Shown here in pieces: positions 9,121 to 17,564 of a DNA stretch of 40,962 nt. The first letter of the stretch is position 1; each line of letters begins with the position of its first letter. The notes beneath the pieces were generated by a model. It was not told the DNA's origin and did not search any database. It saw only the letters and a program-made list of their open reading frames with translations. The stretch lies in assembly GCA_905213725.1 (NCBI GenBank), contig CAJMJM010000003.1, positions 1-40,962 of the forward strand, in the 5' to 3' direction. This DNA comes from Collinsella aerofaciens. Its GTDB lineage: Bacteria; Actinomycetota; Coriobacteriia; Coriobacteriales; Coriobacteriaceae. The position numbers and the translations under genes are program-made.

Positions 9121-9318
9121 GTGCGCTCCACATCCATAATCCGACAAATAGGCCCAATGCATGCACATTAGAACCGTATATAGTCGAAAGTATACCCCGA
9201 GCGAGCGCAAACGACCGAATTCGGGCCATCTTAACGCCCCGAGCGGACAAGGATATAGCCTAATCTCCATATCGGACTAAAATCATGGCAGCAAACCACC
9301 TTCTCATGCGAGGACTCT

Positions 9319-10341
9319 ATGACGGCAAGCGACACGACCGAGACAATTAAAAAGGGGAATTCGGAGCCCAGTTTCGATAAAACGGCTCAGCGCATCCTCA
9401 ATCTTTTCTTTGTGCTCAATAGCTCCCCCGAACCGCTGACGACCGAGCAGATCGTCTTGGATTCTGACCTGGGATATGGCTCGGGCAATATCGACTCGGA
9501 TAAGCGCAAGTTTCGACGCGATCGTGACAAACTGCTCGAACGCGGCATCTTAATCAAGGAGGTTCGCCCCACCGGCGCGCAGGAGACCGAGGAAAGCTCG
9601 TGGACAATCGACCGCGAGCACACGTTTGCAGCAGGTGGCCTCATCACCGCAGACGACGCCGACATCCTACTCAACGCCATCGACCAGACGCTAGCGGCCG
9701 GCTCTTCCACCTTTGCCGCGCCGCTTGCCGATATTCGCTCCAAAATTGCCTACCTCACCGGCATGTCGGCGGTGGACGAAGCACCGATCCGCCGCTCTCC
9801 CACCGTCGATGCGGTATGGAGCGCCTTTGCCGAGCGATGCGCGCTGCGGTTTTTATATCAGAACGGACGCGGCGAGCAGAAAGAACGTACCGTCTGCGTC
9901 TACGGCATGTTCGAGCGCGAGGGCGTGGCGTACTTCTGCGGCCTCGACAATGCCACCGACGACATCAGGACATTCCGCTGCGACCGTATCGTTCGCGCTT
10001 GGCGTCCTTCGAAGGCCTACGCCATCCCTGCAGACTTCAATCTCAACGACTATCTGTTCTTTGAATTCGATTTTGTCGACCGACCGCCCGTTGCAGCCAC
10101 GTTCTCGTTCGCCCCTCAGACGCAGATCGATATGATCAACGGCCTCACGCGCGGGCGAGGTGAGCTCGCACACACCGATGCGGGATGGACCTGGACCGTT
10201 GACGTGCGTGACCTTGAAGCCGCCGCCTCATTTTGCATGGCCCACGCCATGGACGGCATGAGGCCCATGGCCCCCAAATCGCTCAAGCAGGCGTGGAACC
10301 ACCTCATAGAAAGGACGGTGCACGAGCATGCCCGTGCGTAA
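9319..10341 (+). CDS. WYL-domain transcriptional regulator (PafB/PafC-like), first of a pair
   Basis: The 340-residue protein has an N-terminal winged-helix region (~20-75) and a WYL-domain region (~165-260) containing RFLYQNGRGEQKERTV and FRCDRIVRAWRP, followed by a C-terminal extension. WYL proteins of this type bind nucleic acid ligands and regulate transcription. In other actinobacteria paired copies form the PafBC heterodimer, which drives a LexA-independent DNA damage response; that role is inferred from the tandem arrangement. The start ATG follows GAGG at 5 bp. The gene overlaps the next WYL gene by 14 bp. The spacer 9121-9318 to the divergent M28-like gene contains the promoters of both, but I cannot place them with confidence. 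Confidence 0.85.
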   Translation: MTASDTTETIKKGNSEPSFDKTAQRILNLFFVLNSSPEPLTTEQIVLDSDLGYGSGNIDSDKRKFRRDRDKLLERGILIKEVRPTGAQETEESSWTIDREHTFAAGGLITADDADILLNAIDQTLAAGSSTFAAPLADIRSKIAYLTGMSAVDEAPIRRSPTVDAVWSAFAERCALRFLYQNGRGEQKERTVCVYGMFEREGVAYFCGLDNATDDIRTFRCDRIVRAWRPSKAYAIPADFNLNDYLFFEFDFVDRPPVAATFSFAPQTQIDMINGLTRGRGELAHTDAGWTWTVDVRDLEAAASFCMAHAMDGMRPMAPKSLKQAWNHLIERTVHEHARA

Positions 10342-11245
10342 ACTCACCAGCGAGCAGAGACTCTCGCGCGCCATCGACATCATGGAGGCCCTCTACGCCG
10401 TCGGCGAGAGCGGCATGACACGAACCGAGATTTGCAGTCGCTTTGACATCACGGGGGTGTCGCTCGACGAGATTCTTGAGATCGTCTCGACGCTCGCGGA
10501 CCGAGAATCGGGCGCGCGCATCATCTGCGAATGCCGCGGCGAGCGTGTGGTCCTCACCGGTGACGCCGGGCGCGTGCTACCGCTGCGTCTGAGTGCCGCC
10601 GAGGGCGCCGTGCTCAACCATGAACTTGAATCGTTGGGGATCGAGCCCCAGGCGGCAGCTCGGATTCGACATGCTCTTCTACCCGAAGAGCTCGGCTATA
10701 ACCAGCGCGTCTTTGACACCGTCAACCACGGGTCGCACTGGCAGCAGCTGAGCTGTGCCATTCAGGACGGCGTTCGCTGCCGCATCTCGTATCGTTCGAC
10801 GGACGATGCACGGCCACGCGAGCGTCTGGTCGACCCCTTGCGCATTACGGCAAACGGCGACCAAACATACCTGATTGCCTGGGACATCGCAGTCGATGAG
10901 CAGCGCACCTATCGCATGGATAAAATCGAGGGACTCACCTTGACGGAAGACTCCGTCGTGTCTCACGCACCGGACGTCGCATCCCTCCACGATTCCCTTG
11001 CCCGGACGCAGCGTAGCGCAAAGCTCTTGATGCCATTCGATATGGCGGAACATCTGGACTGGGCCGGCATCACCCTAATCGAGCGCAGCGGGGCAGACAT
11101 GGTAATGGTAACCGTGCATTACGGCTCCGAGCGTTGGCTACTGAGCCAGGTAATCGCAGCGGGCGGAGCCATCCGCATCTTGGATGACCCCGCCCTGTCA
11201 AAGCATCTGTGCGATATGGCAAAAACCCTCGTCTGTCCGCTTTAG
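10328..11245 (+). CDS. WYL-domain transcriptional regulator (PafB/PafC-like), second of a pair
   Basis: The 305-residue product is built like its neighbour: winged helix near residues 10-70 (SRAIDIMEALYAVGESGMTR), WYL core (~155-215) with RCRISYRSTDDARPRERLVD and YRMDKIEGLTLTED, and a C-terminal extension. Its ATG lies inside the end of the upstream gene with AAAGGA about 10 bp before it, so the two are translationally coupled and a heteromeric regulator is likely. Its TAG overlaps the stop codon of the convergent dinG helicase gene (11242-11245), leaving no terminator between the two transcripts. Confidence 0.85.
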   Translation: MPVRKLTSEQRLSRAIDIMEALYAVGESGMTRTEICSRFDITGVSLDEILEIVSTLADRESGARIICECRGERVVLTGDAGRVLPLRLSAAEGAVLNHELESLGIEPQAAARIRHALLPEELGYNQRVFDTVNHGSHWQQLSCAIQDGVRCRISYRSTDDARPRERLVDPLRITANGDQTYLIAWDIAVDEQRTYRMDKIEGLTLTEDSVVSHAPDVASLHDSLARTQRSAKLLMPFDMAEHLDWAGITLIERSGADMVMVTVHYGSERWLLSQVIAAGGAIRILDDPALSKHLCDMAKTLVCPL

Positions 11246-13611
11246 CGCCGCCGCTCGTGGCGTGCACGCCACAGTTGCAGATAGTGCCCGATCTGCGCCG
11301 ATTCGATGCGCTGGTAGGAGCTCGTGGGCAGCGACGTTAAGAACTTCTTTCCGTAGCCCTTCGTCACCAGGCGCGGGTCGGCCAGAATCAGCACGCCGCA
11401 ATCGGTCGACGAGCGGATAAGGCGGCCGGCCGCCTGCTTGACCTCGAGCACCGCCTCGGGCAGCGAATAGCGCGCCCAAGCGCGGTCTTCGCGCAGGTTG
11501 CGCTCGCACGAGAGCGGGTCCGTGGGGCTCGAGAACGGCAGCTTGGGAATGATGACGCAGCGCAACGTCTCGCCGCTGGCGTCGAATCCCTCCCAGAAGG
11601 CCTTAAGAGCAAAAAGCGACGAAGCCGGCTCGTTGATAAACCGGTCGCGCAGGCGACGAGGAGATGAGTTGCGCTGCTGGCAGTTGAGCTCCAGACCCGC
11701 ACGGGCCATCTTGGGCTCAACGCGGGCGTACAGGTCTTCCATGTCGCGCCGATTGGTAAACAGTGTGAGCACCGATCCGCCCATGGCAAGATGGGCGTCG
11801 ACCAGCACGCGCTCGAGCGCCGTAAGATAGCTCTCACGATCGCGCGGATCGGGGATATCGCCCGCAACGACTACAGCCATGTTCGAATCGAAGTCGTAGC
11901 TCGAGTCCAAGTGCAACGATGAGGATGTTGAAGCGCCGATGCGATCGAGGCCGACCGCGTGGTTAAAGTGTTCAAAGCTTTTGGACACCGTCATGGTCGC
12001 CGAGGCAAAGATAGCCGTGTGAACCTCGGGCAGCCACTCGGTTGCCAAAGCCTCGCCAATGTCGATGCGCTCTGCAGTCATTGACTCTCCGCCGGCGCGC
12101 AGTCTGCGATTGACCTGCAGCGAATACACGTAGTGTTCATCGGTGCCATCAATGATGAGTTTGAGGTTCTCGGCAAGCTCGTGCAGGCGGCGCGAGATAT
12201 CACCCAGGTCGACAACAACCTCGGGCTTGTCGGCGGCGACGGCTTGCACCAGCGCGTCGACGCTCCTGTCAGCTTGTTCCAATGCGTCGATGGCAGTGTA
12301 GGCCGACTGTAAGAAATCATGCCAGTCGTCAGATTCGCGCAGCTCGGGGCCAATCCATAGATTGGCATTGTCATAACCCCCACGGGCACGGCGACCGAGC
12401 TCGCGAACGCCATCGAACACGTCGGCGATTGCCAGGCTCGCGCGCGCAACTGTCGACGTCGCCTTGGCAGCAAGGCCCAGATAGAGCGTAGAGCCCTCGG
12501 AGGTTGCCAAATCACGGGAAACCTGGCTTAGCGCGCCGGTGCTCGAGCCACCCAGGCGCTCAAACAGAACGCGTGACTCGTCCGCCGACACCACGCGCGC
12601 CCACTGGCGGCGCGCCTCGCGCTCGATGGAATGGGCCTCGTCGATTACCCAATGACGAATCGGAGGCAAAATCCTGCCCTCGGCCGCGACATTGCGGAAC
12701 AGCAGGGAATGGTTGGTGACCACCACATCGGCATGCGCCGCACGCCGCCGAGCGCCGTGAACCAAACATTTATCAGGGAAAAACGGGCAGAGGCGACGAG
12801 CGCACTCGCGCGAGGCCGTCGTAAAGTCGGGGCGGTTGACGCTGCGCCACCGAATGCCGAGCGAGTCGAGGTCGCCATCGGCTGACTGGCAGACGTACGC
12901 CATAATGACCGCGACCGCCGTGAGCGTGTCCGCCGGATCGCGCTTGGTAGTAATCTCGACCTGGCCGCGGCTCATGCGCTCAAGCTTGCGCAGGCACGGA
13001 TAGTGGTCATAGCCCTTGAGAGCGCAAAATGACAGACCACCGTCCAGTTGCTCGGCAAGTTTGGGCAGCTCATGGTACATGAGCTGGTCGGCAAGATTGT
13101 TCGATTTGGTCGCAATACCAACCGTGATGTTGTTACGGCGCGCTGCCTCGGCAAAAGGCACCAGATAGGCCATCGATTTGCCGACGCCCGTGCCCGCCTC
13201 AATTACACGATGAGTGCCCGTGACCAGCGCATCGCGGACCTCGAGCGCCATCGCGATCTGCTCATCACGCGGCTCGTAAGTGGGATACATGCGATTGACC
13301 AGGCCACCCGGCGCATAGTCTGCCTCAATCTCCTCACGACTCGGCATCTTGAGGACCGGCAGTTCGTCGGCGTCCACCCGATCGTCGGCGCGATCGGCCT
13401 TGAGAACGTCAGCACGAGCGGCGCTGAGAGAGAAGATAGAACCAGGGTTCTGCCCTGCCAAGAATGAGAAGATAGGACGATAGGACCAAGGCACATCCGG
13501 ATGCATGTCTGCTAGGCGCGCCATGCGGCCCTGGGGCAAGTCGGTGAGCGCCACGAGCAACACGCGCCCTACGCCACACATTGGCACGGTGTGATACCGA
13601 GTCACAGCCAA
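11242..13611 (-). CDS. dinG: DinG-family helicase, C-terminal part of a frameshifted gene
   Basis: This is an ATP-dependent superfamily 2 helicase of the XPD/DinG group, which unwinds forked or R-loop DNA during repair. Visible motifs are Walker A EAGTGVGKSMAY, the Fe-S cysteines (one in YPCLRKL, then RECARRLCPFFPDKC), the DEAH box in WVIDEAHSIER, and the C-terminal motif VKQAAGRLIRS. The frame opens at 13611, but the first ~15 residues are not helicase-like because the reading frame is shared there with the upstream exonuclease ORF. Sense returns at VLLVALTDLPQGRMARL. The exonuclease start (14119) to this stop is 2878 nt, one base more than a whole number of codons, so a single insertion would explain the split of a ~958-residue protein. 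It could also be an assembly error. Confidence 0.85.
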   Translation of the reverse strand: MAVTRYHTVPMCGVGRVLLVALTDLPQGRMARLADMHPDVPWSYRPIFSFLAGQNPGSIFSLSAARADVLKADRADDRVDADELPVLKMPSREEIEADYAPGGLVNRMYPTYEPRDEQIAMALEVRDALVTGTHRVIEAGTGVGKSMAYLVPFAEAARRNNITVGIATKSNNLADQLMYHELPKLAEQLDGGLSFCALKGYDHYPCLRKLERMSRGQVEITTKRDPADTLTAVAVIMAYVCQSADGDLDSLGIRWRSVNRPDFTTASRECARRLCPFFPDKCLVHGARRRAAHADVVVTNHSLLFRNVAAEGRILPPIRHWVIDEAHSIEREARRQWARVVSADESRVLFERLGGSSTGALSQVSRDLATSEGSTLYLGLAAKATSTVARASLAIADVFDGVRELGRRARGGYDNANLWIGPELRESDDWHDFLQSAYTAIDALEQADRSVDALVQAVAADKPEVVVDLGDISRRLHELAENLKLIIDGTDEHYVYSLQVNRRLRAGGESMTAERIDIGEALATEWLPEVHTAIFASATMTVSKSFEHFNHAVGLDRIGASTSSSLHLDSSYDFDSNMAVVVAGDIPDPRDRESYLTALERVLVDAHLAMGGSVLTLFTNRRDMEDLYARVEPKMARAGLELNCQQRNSSPRRLRDRFINEPASSLFALKAFWEGFDASGETLRCVIIPKLPFSSPTDPLSCERNLREDRAWARYSLPEAVLEVKQAAGRLIRSSTDCGVLILADPRLVTKGYGKKFLTSLPTSSYQRIESAQIGHYLQLWRARHERRR

Positions 13612-14119
13612 ACAGATCGGCCATAAAAGACAACTTGTGCGAGGCCAGGCGAGGAAGCGCGATGCGCGACAGCGCCAGCGAATCGATCCAAATATCGCTC
13701 ACGTTGACACCGCCTTTGACCGACTCGATAAACGAGCGGTCGAACGTGGCGTTATGTGCGATCACCGGGCAACCACCGACAAAATCGGCGAGAGCGGCGA
13801 CGGCCTCAACGGCCGACGGGGCATCTGCCACATCGGCATTTGTAATGCTCGTGAGCTCGGTAATCTCGGCGGGAATCAGCTGTTTGGGATGCACGAAGGT
13901 ATCGAAGCGGTCGACGATCTCGCGGCCCGAAAGACGGGCCGCCGAGATCTCGATCAGCTCGTTGTCCTGCACCGAAAGACCTGTGGTCTCGGTATCGAGG
14001 ACAATCACATCTTCCTCGATAAGGCCGAAGGACTGCGTCTTGGCGCGTTCGGCAAGCGTGGCATAGGAGTCGATGACAAACTGCGGCGTTCCTGACGAAA
14101 CCGCGTCCTCGATTAGCAT
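13409..14119 (-). CDS. dinG: DnaQ-like exonuclease domain, N-terminal part of the frameshifted dinG gene
   Basis: This is a DEDD-family 3'-5' exonuclease domain as found at the N-terminus of Firmicutes-type DinG. Motif I is VLDTETTGLS and motif II is VIAHNATFDRSF. Motif III begins SHRAN, but the expected Asp five residues after the His is absent (Trp in this frame). From there the frame continues as unlikely sequence (VWRRARVARGAHR) to a stop at 13409, overlapping the helicase frame. The homologous part is therefore about 13570-14119. The start ATG overlaps the end of ddl by 7 bp, which suggests translational coupling. Under any single-base correction I can see no restored catalytic Asp, so the nuclease may be inactive even if the frame is joined. 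Confidence 0.75.
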   Translation of the reverse strand: MLIEDAVSSGTPQFVIDSYATLAERAKTQSFGLIEEDVIVLDTETTGLSVQDNELIEISAARLSGREIVDRFDTFVHPKQLIPAEITELTSITNADVADAPSAVEAVAALADFVGGCPVIAHNATFDRSFIESVKGGVNVSDIWIDSLALSRIALPRLASHKLSFMADLFGCDSVSHRANVWRRARVARGAHRLAPGPHGAPSRHASGCALVLSSYLLILGRAEPWFYLLSQRRSC

Positions 14120-15078
14120 GCAATGCCCGCTCGACGAAGGCCCATACGGATCAGGCTGTCACAGACCTGCGGGAACGTCATGTCGTCGGTGTGGCGAATC
14201 TCATCCGGATACAGCGACGTATCGGTCATGCCGGGAATGGTATTGGTCTCGAGGATGACGGGGCCGTCCTCACTCACGATAAAGTCGCTGCGCGAGATAC
14301 CCAGGCAACCGAGGGCCTTGTGAGCAGCGCAGGCGAGCTCCTGAGCGCGAGTGTAATTCTCGGGTGAAATCTGCGCCGGAATGCGATGGATGTCCGTAGG
14401 GTCGACATACTTCACGTCCAGATCGTAGAACTCGCAGTCCTTGGGCTTACGAATCTCGACAATCGGCAGAGCGCGCACGTCGTCCTCGCCGTACACGCCG
14501 ACGGTGATCTCGGTACCCTCGATGCACTTCTCGACCAGCACTTTGTCGCCGTACTCAAACGCCTTGGCGATTGCCGCGGGCAGCTCGGAGGGCTCATGGA
14601 CCAGGGAAATGCCATAGCTGGAACCGTTGACGGCCGGCTTCACAAAGCAGCGCTCGCCACAAACCTCGACGATATGATCGATATCGACTTCATCGCCCAC
14701 CTCGAGCGCGAGGCCGGGGGCAATGGGGATGCCCGCCTTGGCGTACAAGAGCTTAGAGACCTCCTTGTCGGCACCGCAGGCGCTGGCAAGCACGCCCGAG
14801 GCCGTGTAGGGGACACCCAGGGTCTCCATGGCGCCCTGCATGGCACCATCCTCGCCGCCGGCACCGTGCATGGCGATAAACGCCACGTCAAAGCCGCCGC
14901 TCGCCATGGTTACCATAAAATCATCGGCAGCCGTGTCGAGCAGCTCCACCGAAGTGTAGCCGGCCTCCTTCAAGGCAACCACGACGTTCTTTCCCGAATT
15001 GAGCGAGATCTCGCGCTCAGCGGAATGACCGCCCGCCAAGACCGCTACGTGCATGTTCTCTAGGCTTTTACCCGGCAT
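14113..15078 (-). CDS. ddl: D-alanine--D-alanine ligase
   Basis: Ddl joins two D-alanines using ATP to make the dipeptide that ends the peptidoglycan stem. The 321-residue ATP-grasp protein shows AVLAGGHSAEREISL near the N-terminus, GAGGEDGAMQGAMETLGVPY, the ATP-binding segment CFVKPAVNGSSYGISLV, VEKCIEGTEITVGV, and the C-terminal metal/substrate motif LETNTIPGMTDTSLYP. The start at 15078 has GAGGAGG about 9 bp upstream; an internal ATG at 15054 (MHVAVLAGG) has no good ribosome-binding site. It is read before dinG on one transcript, with overlapping ends. The active-site sequence gives no clear indication of D-Ala-D-Lac (vancomycin-type) specificity. Confidence 0.95.
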   Translation of the reverse strand: MPGKSLENMHVAVLAGGHSAEREISLNSGKNVVVALKEAGYTSVELLDTAADDFMVTMASGGFDVAFIAMHGAGGEDGAMQGAMETLGVPYTASGVLASACGADKEVSKLLYAKAGIPIAPGLALEVGDEVDIDHIVEVCGERCFVKPAVNGSSYGISLVHEPSELPAAIAKAFEYGDKVLVEKCIEGTEITVGVYGEDDVRALPIVEIRKPKDCEFYDLDVKYVDPTDIHRIPAQISPENYTRAQELACAAHKALGCLGISRSDFIVSEDGPVILETNTIPGMTDTSLYPDEIRHTDDMTFPQVCDSLIRMGLRRAGIAC

Positions 15079-15163
15079 GGGCAGACTCCTCCTCTATAAT
15101 TTCTGCAGCTGATACCATATTGTAGCGATACCCTCTACGTTTCCCCAAAATCGAAAGGCTTCC

Positions 15164-16216
15164 ATGAATCCCAGGACTAAATCTCAGGACATTCGCGACT
15201 TGAGCCAAAACGATATTCGCGAGCTCGTGGCCGAACTTGGCCAGCCAGCCTTCCGCGCGAAGCAGCTCATCGAATGGGTCTTTGAGAAGAACGTTTGTTC
15301 GTTTGACGATATGACAAACCTTCCTAAGGCTTTCCGCGAGCAGCTTAAAGAGGCTTTTGCCTTTGACACGCCGACTGAACTAACCAAGCAGGTTTCCAAA
15401 GATGGCTCTCGCAAGTATTTGCTCGAGTACCACGACGGCGTTTCCGTCGAGACTGTCGGCATGCCCCGTCGTAACAAGCTTTCCGTCTGCGTTTCCACCC
15501 AAGCTGGCTGTGGCATGGGCTGCGCCTTTTGCGCTACCGGTCTCAACGGCCTCAAGCGCTCTCTGACCGCTCAAGAGATCTTCGACCAGGTACTTCATGT
15601 ATCCAACGACTTTGGCGAGCGCGCCACGAGCGTTGTCTTCATGGGCCAGGGCGAGCCGTTTGCCAACTACGACGAGGTTCTCAAGGCGCTGCGAATCCTC
15701 AACGACCCCGATGGCATCGGTATCGGCGCTCGTCACCTCACCGTCTCTACCAGTGGCGTTATTCCCGGTATTCGCAAATTTGCCGACATCACCGAGCAGT
15801 TCACGCTTGCTGTTTCACTGCATTCCGCCATCCAGTCGACGCGCAATAAGCTCATGCCCGGTGTTAAGAAGTACACGCTGCTTCGCCTTCACGAAGCGCT
15901 TCAGCTCTACACCGAGAAGACCGGCCGCCGCCCAACCTATGAGTATGCCATGATCGAAGGCGTCAACGATACGAATCCCGAGATGCAGGCGCTCTGCGAC
16001 TTCTGCGAGGGAACGCTGTGCCACGTTAACCTCATTCAGCTTAACGACATCGAGGGTAGCCCGCTCAAGCCGTCGCCGATTCATAAGGTTGAGGATCTTC
16101 AGCGTCGCCTTGAGTCCCGTGGCATCGAGACAACGATTCGTAACTCCCGTGGTAACGATATTGACGCCGCTTGCGGACAGCTGAAGCAGCGCTTCAAAGT
16201 TCAGAAGAACGCATAG
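15164..16216 (+). CDS. rlmN: 23S rRNA/tRNA adenine-C2 methyltransferase RlmN
   Basis: RlmN is a radical-SAM enzyme that methylates C2 of A2503 in 23S rRNA and of A37 in some tRNAs. The 350-residue product has the cluster motif CGMGCAFC (Cys116, 120, 123), GQGEPFANYD, SVSLHSAIQSTRNKLMP and the C-terminal catalytic cysteine in DIDAACGQLKQR (about Cys337). Full length for the family. The start ATG follows GAAAGG at 7 bp. It is a single gene on the plus strand between minus-strand operons, ending at the strong terminator at 16255. Confidence 0.96.
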   Translation: MNPRTKSQDIRDLSQNDIRELVAELGQPAFRAKQLIEWVFEKNVCSFDDMTNLPKAFREQLKEAFAFDTPTELTKQVSKDGSRKYLLEYHDGVSVETVGMPRRNKLSVCVSTQAGCGMGCAFCATGLNGLKRSLTAQEIFDQVLHVSNDFGERATSVVFMGQGEPFANYDEVLKALRILNDPDGIGIGARHLTVSTSGVIPGIRKFADITEQFTLAVSLHSAIQSTRNKLMPGVKKYTLLRLHEALQLYTEKTGRRPTYEYAMIEGVNDTNPEMQALCDFCEGTLCHVNLIQLNDIEGSPLKPSPIHKVEDLQRRLESRGIETTIRNSRGNDIDAACGQLKQRFKVQKNA

Positions 16217-16234
16217 GGGAGTCGCACCCCAAAA

Positions 16235-16250
16235 CGTTTCATGTGAAACA
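16235..16250. promoter_or_regulatory. Degenerate parS-like site
   Basis: CGTTTCATGTGAAACA matches the parS consensus TGTTTCACGTGAAACA at 14 of 16 positions and lies between the rlmN stop and its terminator. ParB binding here is a prediction; the perfect sites are at 18397-18490. Confidence 0.5.
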
Positions 16251-16254
16251 TCGA

Positions 16255-16293
16255 ACGACCCCGGTTGCAGGATATGCAACCGGGGTCGTTTCA
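16255..16293 (+). terminator. Terminator of rlmN
   Basis: A perfect 15-bp stem (ACGACCCCGGTTGCA, loop GGATA) is followed by a broken T-run (TTTCATTTATT). It closes the rlmN transcript. Bases 16294-16350 show nothing more. Confidence 0.85.
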
Positions 16294-16343
16294 TTTATTG
16301 ACCTTAATTTTGAATCAGCTGCTACTGGTCCCATTTTTACGGC

Positions 16344-16384
16344 CAAAATAAGGGGTCCTTGTCTCGTGAATCAGACAAGGACCC
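16344..16384 (-). terminator. Terminator of the parAB-small gene transcript
   Basis: On the minus strand a perfect 12-bp stem (GGGTCCTTGTCT / AGACAAGGACCC, 8-nt loop; 16353-16384) is followed by CTTATTTTGG. It lies 30 bp past the small gene stop at 16415. Confidence 0.75.
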
Positions 16385-16406
16385 ATCACAATATGCTAAG
16401 TAATTG

Positions 16407-16418
16407 TTAGGTACCTAA
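16407..16418. repeat. 12-bp palindrome, copy 1
   Basis: TTAGGTACCTAA, a perfect palindrome, spans the stop codon of the small gene at 16415. The identical sequence occurs at 19911-19922 in the jag leader. Two exact copies in 41 kb suggest a binding site, but no protein is known to me for it. Confidence 0.4.
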
Positions 16419-16669
16419 TAGCCTACATTTTCCCATTGGTTGCTGACCCAACCCTGATTAATCTTGGGATTCTTCGTTACCTGAGCAGTACGCATTGCAA
16501 CATCTTCTGTCATAACATCCATTTTCTTCTTGGATGTATCGACAATATCTTGCGCACTACGAAGCAAACGACCTCGAAGTTCATCGTCTGTCGCGATCTT
16601 ATAGCCAGCAAAGGCACCAGCCGCGACAGTCGTCGCCAATGCAATCGCAGTTAAAATTCTATTCCTCAT
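16415..16669 (-). CDS. Small N-terminally anchored membrane protein downstream of parB
   Basis: The 84-residue product starts MRNRILTAIALATTVAAG, a membrane anchor or signal helix. A charged, amphipathic region follows (residues ~30-65, e.g. DELRGRLLRSAQDIVDTSKK) reminiscent of YtxH-type small proteins, though I cannot assign it to that family. I choose ATG 16669, preceded by AAGGAGG at 5 bp; the frame opens 6 codons earlier without a site. The gene overlaps the parB stop by 11 bp, so it is translated from the par transcript and may work at the membrane in chromosome organisation. That role is inference only. Confidence 0.75.
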   Translation of the reverse strand: MRNRILTAIALATTVAAGAFAGYKIATDDELRGRLLRSAQDIVDTSKKKMDVMTEDVAMRTAQVTKNPKINQGWVSNQWENVGY

Positions 16670-17564
16670 CTTGGCCTCCTTGATCAAACTGAATCATTTC
16701 GCCAAGAATACGAGAGAGCTCTTCCTCGTCTTTAAACTCAATCTCAATCTTATTCTTTCCACGCGAGCTCTTCACACGCACGTTGGTATTAAAAACCTGA
16801 CGAAGCACGCGGGCTGCCTTTTTAAAAGACTGAGGGGTTGCAGGCCTCGGCGTCTTAGGTGTCTCTCCGGCAGAAAACAACGGAGCAAGATTTTCTGTCG
16901 CTCTTACAGAAAGGCCCTCTGCAACAACCTTCTCTGCAAGTCGAATTCGAGCATCCTCATAGGGAACTGCAAGAATCGCACGTGCATGACCAGCAGTAAG
17001 TTTACCCTCAAAAATCATCTGCTGAACTACTTCGGGGAGATCGAGAAGACGCAGCGAGTTTGTAATTGCAGAGCGTGACTTGCTTACTGCCTTCGACAAT
17101 GCCTCCTGGGTCATACCGCTGGCATCGATGAGCTGTCGATAGCCCTTAGCCTCTTCGACGGGATTCAGATCTGAACGTTGAAGGTTTTCGATGAGAGCAA
17201 GAGCCAGCATCTCTTCATCATTTACCTCTTTAATGATGACTGGCAATTCTTCAAGGCCAGCAAGCTTTGACGCCTGGTAACGACGCTCACCAGCGATGAT
17301 CTCATAGCCGTTTCCATGCTTGCGAACCAAAAGCGGCTGCAAAACGCCATGTTCTTGGATTGACTCGCTCAACTCGCGAAGTTCAGTTTCGTTAAAGTGA
17401 ATTCGCGGCTGATTAGGGTTGGGAACGATATCCTCAATAGGTAGTTTTGTTTCAGATGCAGCATTTGAAGCCGATGCAGCCGAACCACCGGTCTCATACT
17501 CGGCCTCTGAGACCAAAGCATTCAGTCCACGTCCCAATCCGCCACGTTTCTTTACACTAGGCAC
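16659..17564 (-). CDS. parB: Chromosome partitioning protein ParB (Spo0J)
   Basis: ParB is a CTP-dependent DNA clamp that loads at parS and slides to form the partition complex with ParA. The 301-residue protein shows GGLGRGLNALV at the N-terminus, IVPNPNQPRIHF, the CTP-binding motif GERRYQASKLAG, the helix-turn-helix region (MTQEALSKAVSKSRSAITN), and a short C-terminal dimer domain. Start is GTG at 17564, overlapping the parA stop by 8 bp, with GAGG upstream. Its targets are the three parS sites just upstream of parA. Base composition is lower in G+C than in most of the window. Confidence 0.96.
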   Translation of the reverse strand: MPSVKKRGGLGRGLNALVSEAEYETGGSAASASNAASETKLPIEDIVPNPNQPRIHFNETELRELSESIQEHGVLQPLLVRKHGNGYEIIAGERRYQASKLAGLEELPVIIKEVNDEEMLALALIENLQRSDLNPVEEAKGYRQLIDASGMTQEALSKAVSKSRSAITNSLRLLDLPEVVQQMIFEGKLTAGHARAILAVPYEDARIRLAEKVVAEGLSVRATENLAPLFSAGETPKTPRPATPQSFKKAARVLRQVFNTNVRVKSSRGKNKIEIEFKDEEELSRILGEMIQFDQGGQDEE

